64,000 nucleotides of DNA from Methanocorpusculum petauri. Lineage in GTDB: Archaea; Halobacteriota; Methanomicrobia; Methanomicrobiales; Methanocorpusculaceae. Under the pieces are notes generated by a model that had not been told where the DNA came from, searched no databases, and saw nothing but the letters and a program-made list of their open reading frames with translations. Positions 45,398 through 54,142 of this stretch are shown piece by piece. Within the stretch, counting starts at the first letter, position 1; each line of letters begins with the position of its first letter. Where the stretch lies: contig NZ_JAPTGB010000001.1 in NCBI RefSeq assembly GCF_026891975.1, positions 96,937 to 160,936 on the forward strand. The letters are read 5' to 3'. Made by a program: the position numbers and the translations under genes.

Positions 45398-45494
45398 TGT
45401 TTGTTTTGGAGGAAGGGTGCTGCGGCTGCCGGATGAGGGGGGAGTGCCGGTTCCGGCTGGTCCGGTCTGCGGGTAAAAAGGGTTTGGGAGCGGG

Positions 45495-45644
45495 TTAGTC
45501 CCGGTTTTCGTGTGCGGTGCTGTGGTGGGTGCGGTCAAGCCACCGGTCGGCCCATGCGTAGAGGGGCGGGGCGAGGATGAGTGCGGCGAAGGCGAGACCG
45601 TTTGCGGTGAGTCCGATGATGAGGATGAGGGTGATGGTGTCCAT
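45495..45644 (-). CDS. 49-residue single-pass membrane protein
   Basis: The frame starts MDTITLILIIGLTANG and has one TM stretch to about residue 31, then a hydrophilic tail (RWLDRTHHSTAHENRD). The longer frame upstream is low quality. It is a plausible small membrane gene in line with other microproteins here. No family and weak start context. Confidence 0.45.
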   Translation of the reverse strand: MDTITLILIIGLTANGLAFAALILAPPLYAWADRWLDRTHHSTAHENRD

Positions 45645-45860
45645 GGTGATGTTGCTCTTTTTTTGGTGTTTTCTTTTTGAAATTCTTCTGTTCAACCGCT
45701 GCGTCCGAGCGGGTGAAGCCTGCGAGTGGACTGCGCAGTCGCACGTCGTTTCGCCGTGCTTTACTCCCCACTTCGTAGGTCGCCGGTCATTTTTTGTGGG
45801 GGTTGCCCCGCCCCATTCGGGGCGGATGCAAACCCCCACATGAGAAAATGGGTGGGTCGG

Positions 45861-46376
45861 TTAGTTGAGTGCGGTTACGCTGTCTGCCCAGGTGTCTACT
45901 TTGGTGAGGATGGCGTCTGCCTCGTAGGAGCTGATTTTGAGATCCTTTCTGGTGAAGTTGAGGTAGTAGAGTTCGCCGGTGGGGTCGTGGAGTCTGAGGC
46001 GGACGTTCCAGCTGTCTTTTGCGGTGTTGCGGGTTGCGGTTGTGTCCGCACCGTAGGCCTGGGTGATCGCTGTTGCAGAGAGGATTTCTGCGATGATGTC
46101 GTCGTAGGCGGTGCGGGTTGGTGCGTCGATGGTGATGGTTCCGCGGGTTTTTCCGCGGGGGTCGAGGTATTCGATGGTGGCTTTGTAGTATTCGTTTGTG
46201 GTGGTGACGCCGTCGATGGTTTCGCCTGCGGTCTGGTAGGCGGTTGCGCCAAGGGGATTGTCGTCTGCTTTGAGGGCGGCGATGGTTTCGTCGAAGGTTG
46301 CGGCAGCGGTGATCGGGGCGGTGAAGGTGCGTTTGGCGGATTTTACAATTGCGGTGGGGGTGAAGTCGATTGGCAT
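45861..46376 (-). CDS. Hypothetical soluble protein
   Basis: A 171-residue protein starting MPIDFTPTAIVKSAK with GGAG upstream. It appears alpha/beta with a Thr/Ala-rich sequence; AKDSWNVRLRLHDPTGELYYLNFTRKDL suggests a strand-rich second half. It lies divergently from nothing and 118 bp downstream of a likely promoter (ATATAAAT on the minus strand near 46590). Not recognised. Confidence 0.65.
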   Translation of the reverse strand: MPIDFTPTAIVKSAKRTFTAPITAAATFDETIAALKADDNPLGATAYQTAGETIDGVTTTNEYYKATIEYLDPRGKTRGTITIDAPTRTAYDDIIAEILSATAITQAYGADTTATRNTAKDSWNVRLRLHDPTGELYYLNFTRKDLKISSYEADAILTKVDTWADSVTALN

Positions 46377-46670
46377 GGGGTTGAGGTCTCCTTTTTTGTG
46401 GTTGTGTGGTTTTTTTGTTGTTGGGTTCGGGGTTGTTCTGCTCTGCCGGGTGCGGGAGGTTGTGTTCCGGTTTTTTTTGGGTGGTTGTGGTGTGGGTTTT
46501 GTCGGGGGTGATTTTACCGGAGATTTGGGGCAGGTTCGTCTGCGGGGCGTGTGGTTCTGCGTTGTCCGGCTTTGCGAACAACCTCTGATTATTTATATGG
46601 TGTTGAGAGGTTATTAATATATGTTTTGTCCAATGGGGGGTAACGAGGAAGGGGTTTTGTTCGGGATGGG

Positions 46671-47564
46671 TTATCCTCTGCGGTAGCTTTCCTGGATGAG
46701 GGGTTTGGCTTTTTCGAGGGAGTCCCAATCGGTGATGGTGACTTCAAGGTCGCCGGTTCCCCAGTGACCGATGCTGCGAACGTCGCGGGTGAAGCCGGGC
46801 TCAAGGGTGTAGTCGTCGGGGTTGAGGTGGAGGTAGAGGGTGATTGCTTTGTTGGTTATCTGGACGCAAGCGAAGTTTTTGATCTTTTTGAAGGCGAGAT
46901 AGAGTTTGTTTTCCTGTTCGGTGATGTCGTCGCCGAGGCTCTGGAGGTAGTCGGTGGTTGCGTCGAGGAGCTGGCGGGTTTCGGGGGCGAGGGTTGTTTT
47001 TCGGTCGGCAAAGGTTTTGTCTTTCCCGGTGTTGGGTTTGGGAGTTTCTGCGATGTTTGCAGGTTTTGCGGCTTTGGTGTATGCCTGTTCAAAGAGGATG
47101 AGGTCGTTGTCGTAGAGCTGGTAGCGGATGAGGTCAATGCTGCGGTCAATCTGGTTGACGGCATGGATGTCGTATTTGGTGAAGTCGGAGGCAATGCAGA
47201 TGAGTCTCGTTGAGGTTGCATCGATCTCTTTGACCGCTTCCGCTCCGAGTTTGTTTCGGACGAGTTCGCGGAAGTCGGCTTTGTGGTCAAGGAGCCAGTC
47301 GAGGTAGAAGAGGCCCTGGTTGATGACGTTTTCACTGATGAAGCGTTTGTATTCAAAGATTACGGGGAGGTTGTTTTCGTCGAGGCCGAGGCTGTCGATT
47401 CTTCCGCCGTTTCTGGTGGTGTACTCGGAGGCAAGGAACCGGACGCCGAAGAAGGTTTCCATGTTTTCTTCGATGAGGATCTGGAGGCGTTTTTCGATGT
47501 CGGTCTGGCGGGCAGGGAGTTCTTTGACGGTGGGGGCGGTTTGGTAGAGGGCGATCTTTGGCAT
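46671..47564 (-). CDS. PD-(D/E)XK nuclease-like protein with DUF5655 domain
   Basis: A 297-residue protein. The N-terminal part contains GRIDSLGLDENNLPVIFEYK: an acidic residue in a turn followed by ExK on the next strand, the PD-(D/E)XK pattern. The C-terminal DUF5655 domain shows EQENKLYLAFKKIKNFACVQI and YLHLNPDDYTLEPG. Such fusions occur beside restriction systems and are predicted to cut or bind DNA. It is divergent from the helicase operon starting at 47814. It may be part of that defence island or an independent gene. Confidence 0.85.
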   Translation of the reverse strand: MPKIALYQTAPTVKELPARQTDIEKRLQILIEENMETFFGVRFLASEYTTRNGGRIDSLGLDENNLPVIFEYKRFISENVINQGLFYLDWLLDHKADFRELVRNKLGAEAVKEIDATSTRLICIASDFTKYDIHAVNQIDRSIDLIRYQLYDNDLILFEQAYTKAAKPANIAETPKPNTGKDKTFADRKTTLAPETRQLLDATTDYLQSLGDDITEQENKLYLAFKKIKNFACVQITNKAITLYLHLNPDDYTLEPGFTRDVRSIGHWGTGDLEVTITDWDSLEKAKPLIQESYRRG

Positions 47565-47755
47565 GGATTGGTTCGTGAATTGTTGGGGGTTGGGATGTAA
47601 TAAAAGTTACGGGGAGAAAAGCTGGTCATGAAGGCGTTTTGAGCGGACTGTTTATCCACAAGCTGAAAACGGTGGAGATGATGAAAAATGAGTTAGGGGG
47701 CGATCTGCTCTTTGAAATCTGTTGATGAGAGAAAAGAAAATTATGGTGCAGTGTG

Positions 47756-47765
47756 GATATATATT
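47756..47765 (+). promoter_or_regulatory. TATA box of the second defence island
   Basis: GATATATATT, about 50 bases before the ATG at 47814. This supports the downstream start over the TTG at 47712. Confidence 0.55.
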
Positions 47766-47813
47766 CATAGTTTTAATGGTGATTGTGTTGGATCATCTAG
47801 GGAGAACAATGAT

Positions 47814-50800
47814 ATGATACATACAAAATTTCCAAAAATTATTGATAATAAGAGAAATGGGACTGTGTCGGGAGAGCTTATGGAGAGTCTCAAAACAGGT
47901 TCCCGCTTATCAATTATATCCGCATACTTTACCATCTACGCTTATGCTGAGTTGAAAAAAGAGTTGTCAAAAATAGATAATATGCGGTTTATTTTTACAG
48001 AACCGACTTTTGTCGCGAATGATAACGAACTTATCCGGGAGTATTATATTGATCATTCTCCTGAGAGGAAGCTCCAAGGAAATGAATTTGAAATTAAACT
48101 TCGTAACGAAATGAAGCAGGCAGCTATTGCGAAGGAGTGTGCTGACTGGATTCGGAAAAAAGTTGAAATAAAATCACTGAAACACCCGAATCCAGCCCAG
48201 TTTCGGTTAATTCATCTGGAAAATCCTGACGGGGAAACCGTTTCAATAAATGGAACGGTGGATTTCACTACGGATGGGCTGGGGATCACTCCTTCAACAC
48301 GAAATGATTCCAACACGTGTATGTATGGGACGCAGTTCACTCAGATGTTTTTGCAGCAGTTTAATGAGTTGTGGGAGGATAATGAGCAGGTTGAGGATGT
48401 GAAAAATCGTGTTTTGGAACAGATGCTGGTGATGTATAAGGAAAATACACCGCAGTTTATCTATTTTGTTTCTTTGTATCATATTTTCAGCAGTTATCTG
48501 GGTGAGTTGACCGATACGAATATTGTGAAGGCTAAGACCGGGTTTGAGGATACGCTGATATGGAACAAGCTCTATAAATTTCAGAAGGATGGGGTTAAAG
48601 GGGCAATTGATAAGATTGAGAAGTATAATGGGTGTATTCTTGCAGATAGTGTTGGTCTGGGAAAAACGTTTACTGCTCTTGCGGTTATCAAGTACTATGA
48701 ACTACGCAATGATCGGGTGTTGGTTCTTGTGCCAAAACGTTTGCGGGAGAACTGGACGATTTATACGCAGAATGATTCCAGAAATATTTTTGCGACGGAT
48801 CGGTTTAATTACGATGTTCTGAATCATACTGATTTGGATCGGGTAAGAGGGAAGTCAGGAGATATTAACCTCGCGACGGTGAATTGGGCAAATTATGATC
48901 TTCTGGTGATTGATGAGAGTCATAACTTTCGGAATGCGCCACCCCATAAGGACCGGATGAGCAGATATCATAAGCTGATGCAGAATGTTATTAAATCAGG
49001 CGTAAAGACAAAGGTTCTGATGCTTTCGGCAACTCCGGTAAATAACCGGATGGCGGATTTGAAAAATCAGATTGCGATTATTACGGAGGAGAATCCGAAG
49101 GCTTTGGCTTCAGGCGGGGTTGCAGATATTGAGATGGTTTTACAGCGTGCCCAGGCTGTTTTTTCAAAGTGGACGAATCTTCCGGATGAGGAACGGACTA
49201 CGGAGATGTTTGTCCGGATGATGGATATTGATTATTTTAAGCTTCTTGATACGATTACGATTGCCCGTTCCCGGAAGCATATTGAGAAGTATTACCCTCA
49301 GGGTGAGATAGGAAGGTTCCCACGGAGATTGCTGCCGGAGAATCATTACCCTGAGATTGATTTGCTGGGTGAGTTTCCTTCAATCTCTGAGGTGAGCAGG
49401 CAGATTCATCGTATGACGTTGTGTTTGTATTTGCCGACGCATTATGTTCTTCCGGGGAAGAAGGCGGAGTATGCAGAGAAGTATGATTTTGAGGTGGGGG
49501 AGAGTCATACGGTGTTTAAGCAGAGTGATCGTGAGAGTAGTCTGACGGGTCTGATGCGGATAGTTCTTCTCAAACGTTTGGAGAGTTCGGTGTATTCGTT
49601 TACTATGACGGTTGAGAAGATGCTGGCTGATGTGTCTGCTACGATTGCCCGGGTTGATTCGTTATCGGATGAGTCGTATGATGCTGATCTGAATATTCTG
49701 AATATTGATCCGGATGAAGAGGAGTATTCGGGGATGGTGTTTGGCCGGAAGGTGAAGGTTCTGCTGCAGGATATGGATTTGGTGAAGTGGCGGCAGGATC
49801 TGATTGCGGATAGAGAGATGCTGGCGAGTATTTTGGAGGGGGCGAGGAAGGTTACGCCAAGCCGGGATGCGAAGCTTGCGGAGTTGCGGGAGGTTATTGT
49901 GCAGAAGCTTTCGCATCCTCTGAATGGAGATAACCGAAAGGTGGTGGTGTTCACGGCGTTTGCGGATACTGCACGGTATTTGTATGAGAATCTGAGAGAT
50001 GTTTTCGAAGAGTGCGGGGTATATTCAGGACTTGTTACGGGTGCTGGAGGGAATTCGTCGAATCTTCCGAAAACAGTGCGGGGTTTTTCTTCTGATCTGA
50101 ATGCGGTGTTGACGCTGTTTTCTCCACGGTCAAAGGAGTGCAAGGTGGTGTATCCGAATATTTCTGAGAGGATTGATGTTTTGTTTGCAACAGATTGTGT
50201 TTCGGAGGGTCAGAATCTGCAAGATTGTGATTTTCTGGTGAATTATGATATTCACTGGAATCCTTTGAGGATTGTGCAGAGGTTTGGGAGGATTGATCGT
50301 ATTGGTTCGATGAATGAGGTGGTGCAGCTGGTGAACTTCTGGCCGATGAAGGATTTGGATGAGTATATTAATCTGCAGAGGCGGGTGAAGGGGAGGATGG
50401 TGCTGCTGGATGTTTCCGCGACGGGTGAGGAGAATCTGATTGAGCCGGGAGATGGAGAGATGCGGGATCTGGAGTATCGCCGCAAGCAGCTGCATCAGTT
50501 GCAGAGTAAGGTGGTGGATCTTGAGGATATTTCGGGCGGTATTTCGATTACGGATCTGACGTTTAATGATGCGAAGATTGAACTGATGGATTTTATGAAG
50601 GATCATTGCCGTGAGTTGGAGGAGGCGCCGACTGGGATGTATGCGGTTGTGCGGATTCCTGAGGATATGCGGGATGTGGTGAAGCCGGGAGTGATTTTTG
50701 TTTTGCGGCAGATTCAGGGTATCCGGCAGAGTAAGGAGCAGAATCCTTTGTTCCCGTATTATGTGATGTATGTTTCGGAGGAGGGATGTGTGGAGTTGTC

Positions 50801-51083
50801 GTATCTGCATGCGAAGCAGATTTTAGATTATTATTCACGGTTGTGTGCAGAGTCTGCCGAGGTTCAGGAGGATGTGGTTGGGGTGTTTAATGCGGAGACA
50901 CGGGACGGGTATGAGATGCGGCGGTATTCGGATCTTCTGGAGAAGGCTATCTTTCATCTTATCGGGACGAAGCAGGAGGTGGGTGTTGCGAGTCTTTTCA
51001 GTAAAGGGGGGACGACGCTGCAGAAGACGTTCTATGATGGTGTGGAGGATTTTGAGCTGGTGAGTTTTCTGGTGATGAAATGA
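47814..51083 (+). CDS. SF2/SNF2-type helicase with PLD-like N-terminal domain
   Basis: A 1089-residue protein. The N terminus (about 1-200) is PLD-nuclease-like: AYFTIYAYAELKKEL and INGTVDFTTDGLG, but the HKD residues are weak. The helicase core has ADSVGLGKTF (about residue 279), DESHNFRN, SATPVNNR and the C-terminal RFGRIDRIGS (motif VI). The C-terminal ~250 residues are unassigned. GGGAG precedes the start by nine bases, and a TATA box lies 50 bases upstream. It overlaps DUF4391 by four bases. Similar helicase-DUF4391 pairs are known beside type III systems. Predicted to translocate along DNA; role here unknown. Confidence 0.87.
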   Translation: MIHTKFPKIIDNKRNGTVSGELMESLKTGSRLSIISAYFTIYAYAELKKELSKIDNMRFIFTEPTFVANDNELIREYYIDHSPERKLQGNEFEIKLRNEMKQAAIAKECADWIRKKVEIKSLKHPNPAQFRLIHLENPDGETVSINGTVDFTTDGLGITPSTRNDSNTCMYGTQFTQMFLQQFNELWEDNEQVEDVKNRVLEQMLVMYKENTPQFIYFVSLYHIFSSYLGELTDTNIVKAKTGFEDTLIWNKLYKFQKDGVKGAIDKIEKYNGCILADSVGLGKTFTALAVIKYYELRNDRVLVLVPKRLRENWTIYTQNDSRNIFATDRFNYDVLNHTDLDRVRGKSGDINLATVNWANYDLLVIDESHNFRNAPPHKDRMSRYHKLMQNVIKSGVKTKVLMLSATPVNNRMADLKNQIAIITEENPKALASGGVADIEMVLQRAQAVFSKWTNLPDEERTTEMFVRMMDIDYFKLLDTITIARSRKHIEKYYPQGEIGRFPRRLLPENHYPEIDLLGEFPSISEVSRQIHRMTLCLYLPTHYVLPGKKAEYAEKYDFEVGESHTVFKQSDRESSLTGLMRIVLLKRLESSVYSFTMTVEKMLADVSATIARVDSLSDESYDADLNILNIDPDEEEYSGMVFGRKVKVLLQDMDLVKWRQDLIADREMLASILEGARKVTPSRDAKLAELREVIVQKLSHPLNGDNRKVVVFTAFADTARYLYENLRDVFEECGVYSGLVTGAGGNSSNLPKTVRGFSSDLNAVLTLFSPRSKECKVVYPNISERIDVLFATDCVSEGQNLQDCDFLVNYDIHWNPLRIVQRFGRIDRIGSMNEVVQLVNFWPMKDLDEYINLQRRVKGRMVLLDVSATGEENLIEPGDGEMRDLEYRRKQLHQLQSKVVDLEDISGGISITDLTFNDAKIELMDFMKDHCRELEEAPTGMYAVVRIPEDMRDVVKPGVIFVLRQIQGIRQSKEQNPLFPYYVMYVSEEGCVELSYLHAKQILDYYSRLCAESAEVQEDVVGVFNAETRDGYEMRRYSDLLEKAIFHLIGTKQEVGVASLFSKGGTTLQKTFYDGVEDFELVSFLVMK

Positions 51084-51808
51084 GTGAGGAGTATGGGTTT
51101 TTGCAGCTTCCGGAGAGTTGTGTGGTTGATAAGACGGTCTTTAAGAAGGATATTCTGGATGGTTTCGGGTTGGCGACTGCGGCGGATAAACGGTTGTTTT
51201 CCGATGTTGTGGAGAAGGTTGTGTGGCGGTTCTGTTTGCGGCCTGATACAATCCGGGTGGCGGGGTTTGTGAGCGAGGTGTATGAGTATCCGGAAGTTGA
51301 GATTCTGGAGGTCCGGGTTGGAGTGGAGAAAGGGATTTCCCGGATTGCGGAGATAATGATGCGGGCAATTCCGTATCCGATGATTTTGGTGTTCCGGATG
51401 GGGGAGTGCTGGCAGTTCTGGGTTGCGCATCAGCGGGTGAATCTGCAGGACCGGTCACGGAATACACTGGAGGAGATTGTGCATTCGGGATGGGTTTTGT
51501 CGGGGGATTCGTTGTTTGCGAGGATGGACATGCGAAAAATGCGGTTTACGAATTATTTTACGCTGTATTCTGATGTGGTGGATGCGTTGTCGGTGTATTG
51601 TGTGGGGTGTGAGGGGGGAGTTTGTTCGTCGGGGGAGGCTGCCCGGGAGATGTTGCGGGAGGCGGGGGAGATTGATGCGGAGATTTCCCGGCTGCGGGCG
51701 GAGATGAGGCGGGAAGATCAGTTTAACCGGAGGATGGAGCTGCATGTGCAGATGATGGAGCTGAAGAAGAGACGCGAGAGGGTTTTGACGGGGGATGCAG
51801 ATGACTGA
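51080..51808 (+). CDS. DUF4391 protein
   Basis: A 242-residue protein. It starts in ATGA with the helicase stop and its end overlaps the next gene. Recognised by CVVDKTVFKKDILDGF and ISRIAEIMMRAIPYPMILVF, which in DUF4391 is followed by a conserved WQF (here CWQFWVAHQ). It tends to sit next to a SNF2-PLD helicase and restriction genes. A C-terminal coiled coil (RLRAEMRREDQFNRRM) may bind the helicase. Function unproven. Confidence 0.8.
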   Translation: MSEEYGFLQLPESCVVDKTVFKKDILDGFGLATAADKRLFSDVVEKVVWRFCLRPDTIRVAGFVSEVYEYPEVEILEVRVGVEKGISRIAEIMMRAIPYPMILVFRMGECWQFWVAHQRVNLQDRSRNTLEEIVHSGWVLSGDSLFARMDMRKMRFTNYFTLYSDVVDALSVYCVGCEGGVCSSGEAAREMLREAGEIDAEISRLRAEMRREDQFNRRMELHVQMMELKKRRERVLTGDADD

Positions 51809-53063
51809 AAAAGAGCGGATATTGGCTGAGATTACGGACTATTATCTGCATGGTTCCCGTGATTTCAATGGTCTTCCCTCCTATCAGATAGATGGATATG
51901 ATAAAGCAGCCTTGGTCGAGTTGGTGAATGAGGGTAACGTACAGATACTTACAGAGAATGAATGTACGAACCCCCATATCCGTGGATTTGATTTTCAGGT
52001 GCCTGTTGAGACTCAGATTGGTTATATTCATGATGGAGACAGATGGTTTGTAGCCTATCCTACTGCTGCGTATTTGCAATCATTACAGATTTTTGAGGAG
52101 AAGCCATTTACAAAAATGCTGGCGAAAGGCGAGTCGCAGCTGAAATTTCTCTATTTTAAACCAGATGTTCTCTTACAATATTTTAAAAACCCGAAATATT
52201 CAATTTTGGATATGGGATGTATGGGCGACATTTCTCTGCATTCAGATTCTGATGAGATGGACGATGCGGATATGCTAAATTCTATACGAGATTATGGTCT
52301 TGCTTATCGAAAAGAGGCAAAAAAGAAAGAACGATATGTCGGGTTATTATTGCGGGATTTAGCAGATTTAAGTCCTGCTACGCAATATTTATTCTATGGC
52401 TTTCTTTTGAGGGATCAGGATCTGTATTTTATCCATCCAACCTGCTATAAAAATCAGATACAGGGAGAATGGATTGAGGATATCTGGATATTTACTGCTC
52501 TATTGGAGGAGATTCAGATTATTAATCAGATGTGCGAGAACATGGGATTACCTGCATTATTTCTTCATCCTCCCTCCCCAGAGGAACAGTGGTGTTCTTC
52601 CCCGACATATCGGAATATACTGCTGCCTACGTTAGATGAGTATTACAGTTTTGTTACGGCACTGGAGAAGATTGTGGTGCAAAATCTGAATGTAAAGGTA
52701 TTCCGAAAAGCCGGAGTTGGTTTTATTCCGATTCCTGCTGAACCGAAGGAGACGAACCCCAAAACACTTCAGATATTTGAGGCATGGCTGGAACGTAATG
52801 TCCGTTTTAAAAGCGAGGATGATTCATGGAAAGAGGAGATTATACAACCATTGAAGTGGCTTAGGAAAGAACGGCAGATTCCTGCTCATGAAACATACGT
52901 AAACAAGTATGATCTGGATCTTTACACGAAGCAAGATAGGATGATAGTGGATATTTATTCAGCAGTACGAAACATTCGTCTTTTATTCGCCAATCATCCA
53001 TCCAACCACGCGATAAAGATTCCTGATGACCTCATTACGGGAGAACAAATACGGGTTTATTAG
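51801..53063 (+). CDS. Unknown defence-island protein (420 aa)
   Basis: Not recognised. The first ATG at 51795 gives 422 residues and that at 51801 gives 420; both lie inside the end of DUF4391, so it is translationally coupled. It is soluble, mixed alpha/beta, rich in Tyr and Asp, with LKFLYFKPDVLLQYF, HSDSDEMDDADM and a C-terminal RKERQIPAHETYVNKYDLD. Base composition is more AT-rich than the two genes before it. Given its place after a helicase-DUF4391 pair, a specificity or accessory role is a guess. Confidence 0.75.
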   Translation: MTEKERILAEITDYYLHGSRDFNGLPSYQIDGYDKAALVELVNEGNVQILTENECTNPHIRGFDFQVPVETQIGYIHDGDRWFVAYPTAAYLQSLQIFEEKPFTKMLAKGESQLKFLYFKPDVLLQYFKNPKYSILDMGCMGDISLHSDSDEMDDADMLNSIRDYGLAYRKEAKKKERYVGLLLRDLADLSPATQYLFYGFLLRDQDLYFIHPTCYKNQIQGEWIEDIWIFTALLEEIQIINQMCENMGLPALFLHPPSPEEQWCSSPTYRNILLPTLDEYYSFVTALEKIVVQNLNVKVFRKAGVGFIPIPAEPKETNPKTLQIFEAWLERNVRFKSEDDSWKEEIIQPLKWLRKERQIPAHETYVNKYDLDLYTKQDRMIVDIYSAVRNIRLLFANHPSNHAIKIPDDLITGEQIRVY

Positions 53064-53067
53064 GAAC

Positions 53068-53253
53068 TTAACGAAATAGACTGACAATTCCTGCCAATAT
53101 CGCAACAAGAATGACAATGCTGATGAGGACAATCCAGAATGGTTCAATGGTGAGACCTGTTGGTTCTATCCAGGCGGGTACATTTATTACCACATAGAGG
53201 AGAACAATCAGTGTAGCAATGGAAGCAAAAATAGCCCCTATCCCCTTACTCAT
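53068..53253 (-). CDS. 61-residue two-TM membrane protein, antisense to its neighbours
   Basis: MSKGIGAIFASIATLIVLL begins a helix, then a short loop (PAWIEPTGLTIEPF) and a second helix (WIVLISIVILVAILAGIVSL). It converges with the 420-aa gene (5 bp apart) and is divergent from 53330. The hydrophobic pattern is that of a real small protein, possibly a toxin or holin-like pore. No ribosome binding site is visible; leaderless initiation would be expected. Confidence 0.6.
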   Translation of the reverse strand: MSKGIGAIFASIATLIVLLYVVINVPAWIEPTGLTIEPFWIVLISIVILVAILAGIVSLFR

Positions 53254-53329
53254 ATCATATCATTGTCGTTGCATGATATGAATTTGTTTGTCCAAAGAGA
53301 ATCGTATCCCAAAGATTCGCTACCGAATT

Positions 53330-54043
53330 ATGATATTTAAAAACCCCAGAGAAGTCCGGTTACAAAAAACCTATCTGAAGTACGATCTGCCTGATGAGTT
53401 TTGGCTCAGTGAGCCGGATGAGGATTCGGATAAGATGGAGTATGTTCAGTTTTTACTGAATCAGCGATATGCTGATGAGCGGAGAATTGCTGACTCTATG
53501 AAAAACCGGACAATGTTTTTCCTTGGTATCATTGGTGTATCGTTAACCATCCTCCTGACTGTCCTCTCCGATTCGCTGACTTCGTTTGGTTCCAAGACTT
53601 TTATTGAGCAAATATGGTTTTCTTTGGTCTGTATAGCATTGGCTTGTGCTGCATTTTGTTATATTCGCATATTTTATACCCTGACCTCAATGGATTACTC
53701 AGAACGTTATCCAGTAAATGAGAATGCTCCGTATCTTTTGCAAAAAAATTCTCTGAAAGTGACGGAACTACAGCACTTTCAGAACTTCCGGATGTATCTG
53801 CGAATTCGATGGCTGAAGCAGGAAAATATTCAGAACCAAGGCAGGTTTAAATGGGGTGATCTCTGCTATTTTATTGCTTTACTAATCTGTTGTTTTGGAG
53901 TGATTATGTATGCCCAATTCTCCCCCATAACAATCCTGTTCTTCATTTTCGTCATTATATTTGGGTATTATCTCATCATGTCATACATTCTTATGCGGGA
54001 TATCCACGAGATTGTAACGCATATTGTCCTGAAAAGAAACTAA
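53330..54043 (+). CDS. Four-TM membrane protein next to the KAP NTPase
   Basis: A 237-residue protein. It has a cytosolic N terminus (MIFKNPREVRLQK), then two helix pairs: FFLGIIGVSLTILLTVL and FSLVCIALACAAFCYI near residues 63-110, and LCYFIALLICCFGVIMYA with ILFFIFVIIFGYYLIM near 180-220. The TTG start at 53288 would add 14 residues. Its layout is like small 2+2-TM effectors near nucleotide or NTPase sensors, but no family can be named. It may be the membrane partner of the KAP gene, 99 bp downstream. Confidence 0.7.
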   Translation: MIFKNPREVRLQKTYLKYDLPDEFWLSEPDEDSDKMEYVQFLLNQRYADERRIADSMKNRTMFFLGIIGVSLTILLTVLSDSLTSFGSKTFIEQIWFSLVCIALACAAFCYIRIFYTLTSMDYSERYPVNENAPYLLQKNSLKVTELQHFQNFRMYLRIRWLKQENIQNQGRFKWGDLCYFIALLICCFGVIMYAQFSPITILFFIFVIIFGYYLIMSYILMRDIHEIVTHIVLKRN

Positions 54044-54142
54044 GGGACAAAATTTCTCTATGGTTCCATCAGCTCATAACGTTCGAAAAGAAATAATTCT
54101 GCAGGCAATGATGTCCATACTCAATACTAATTAATCAATGTA

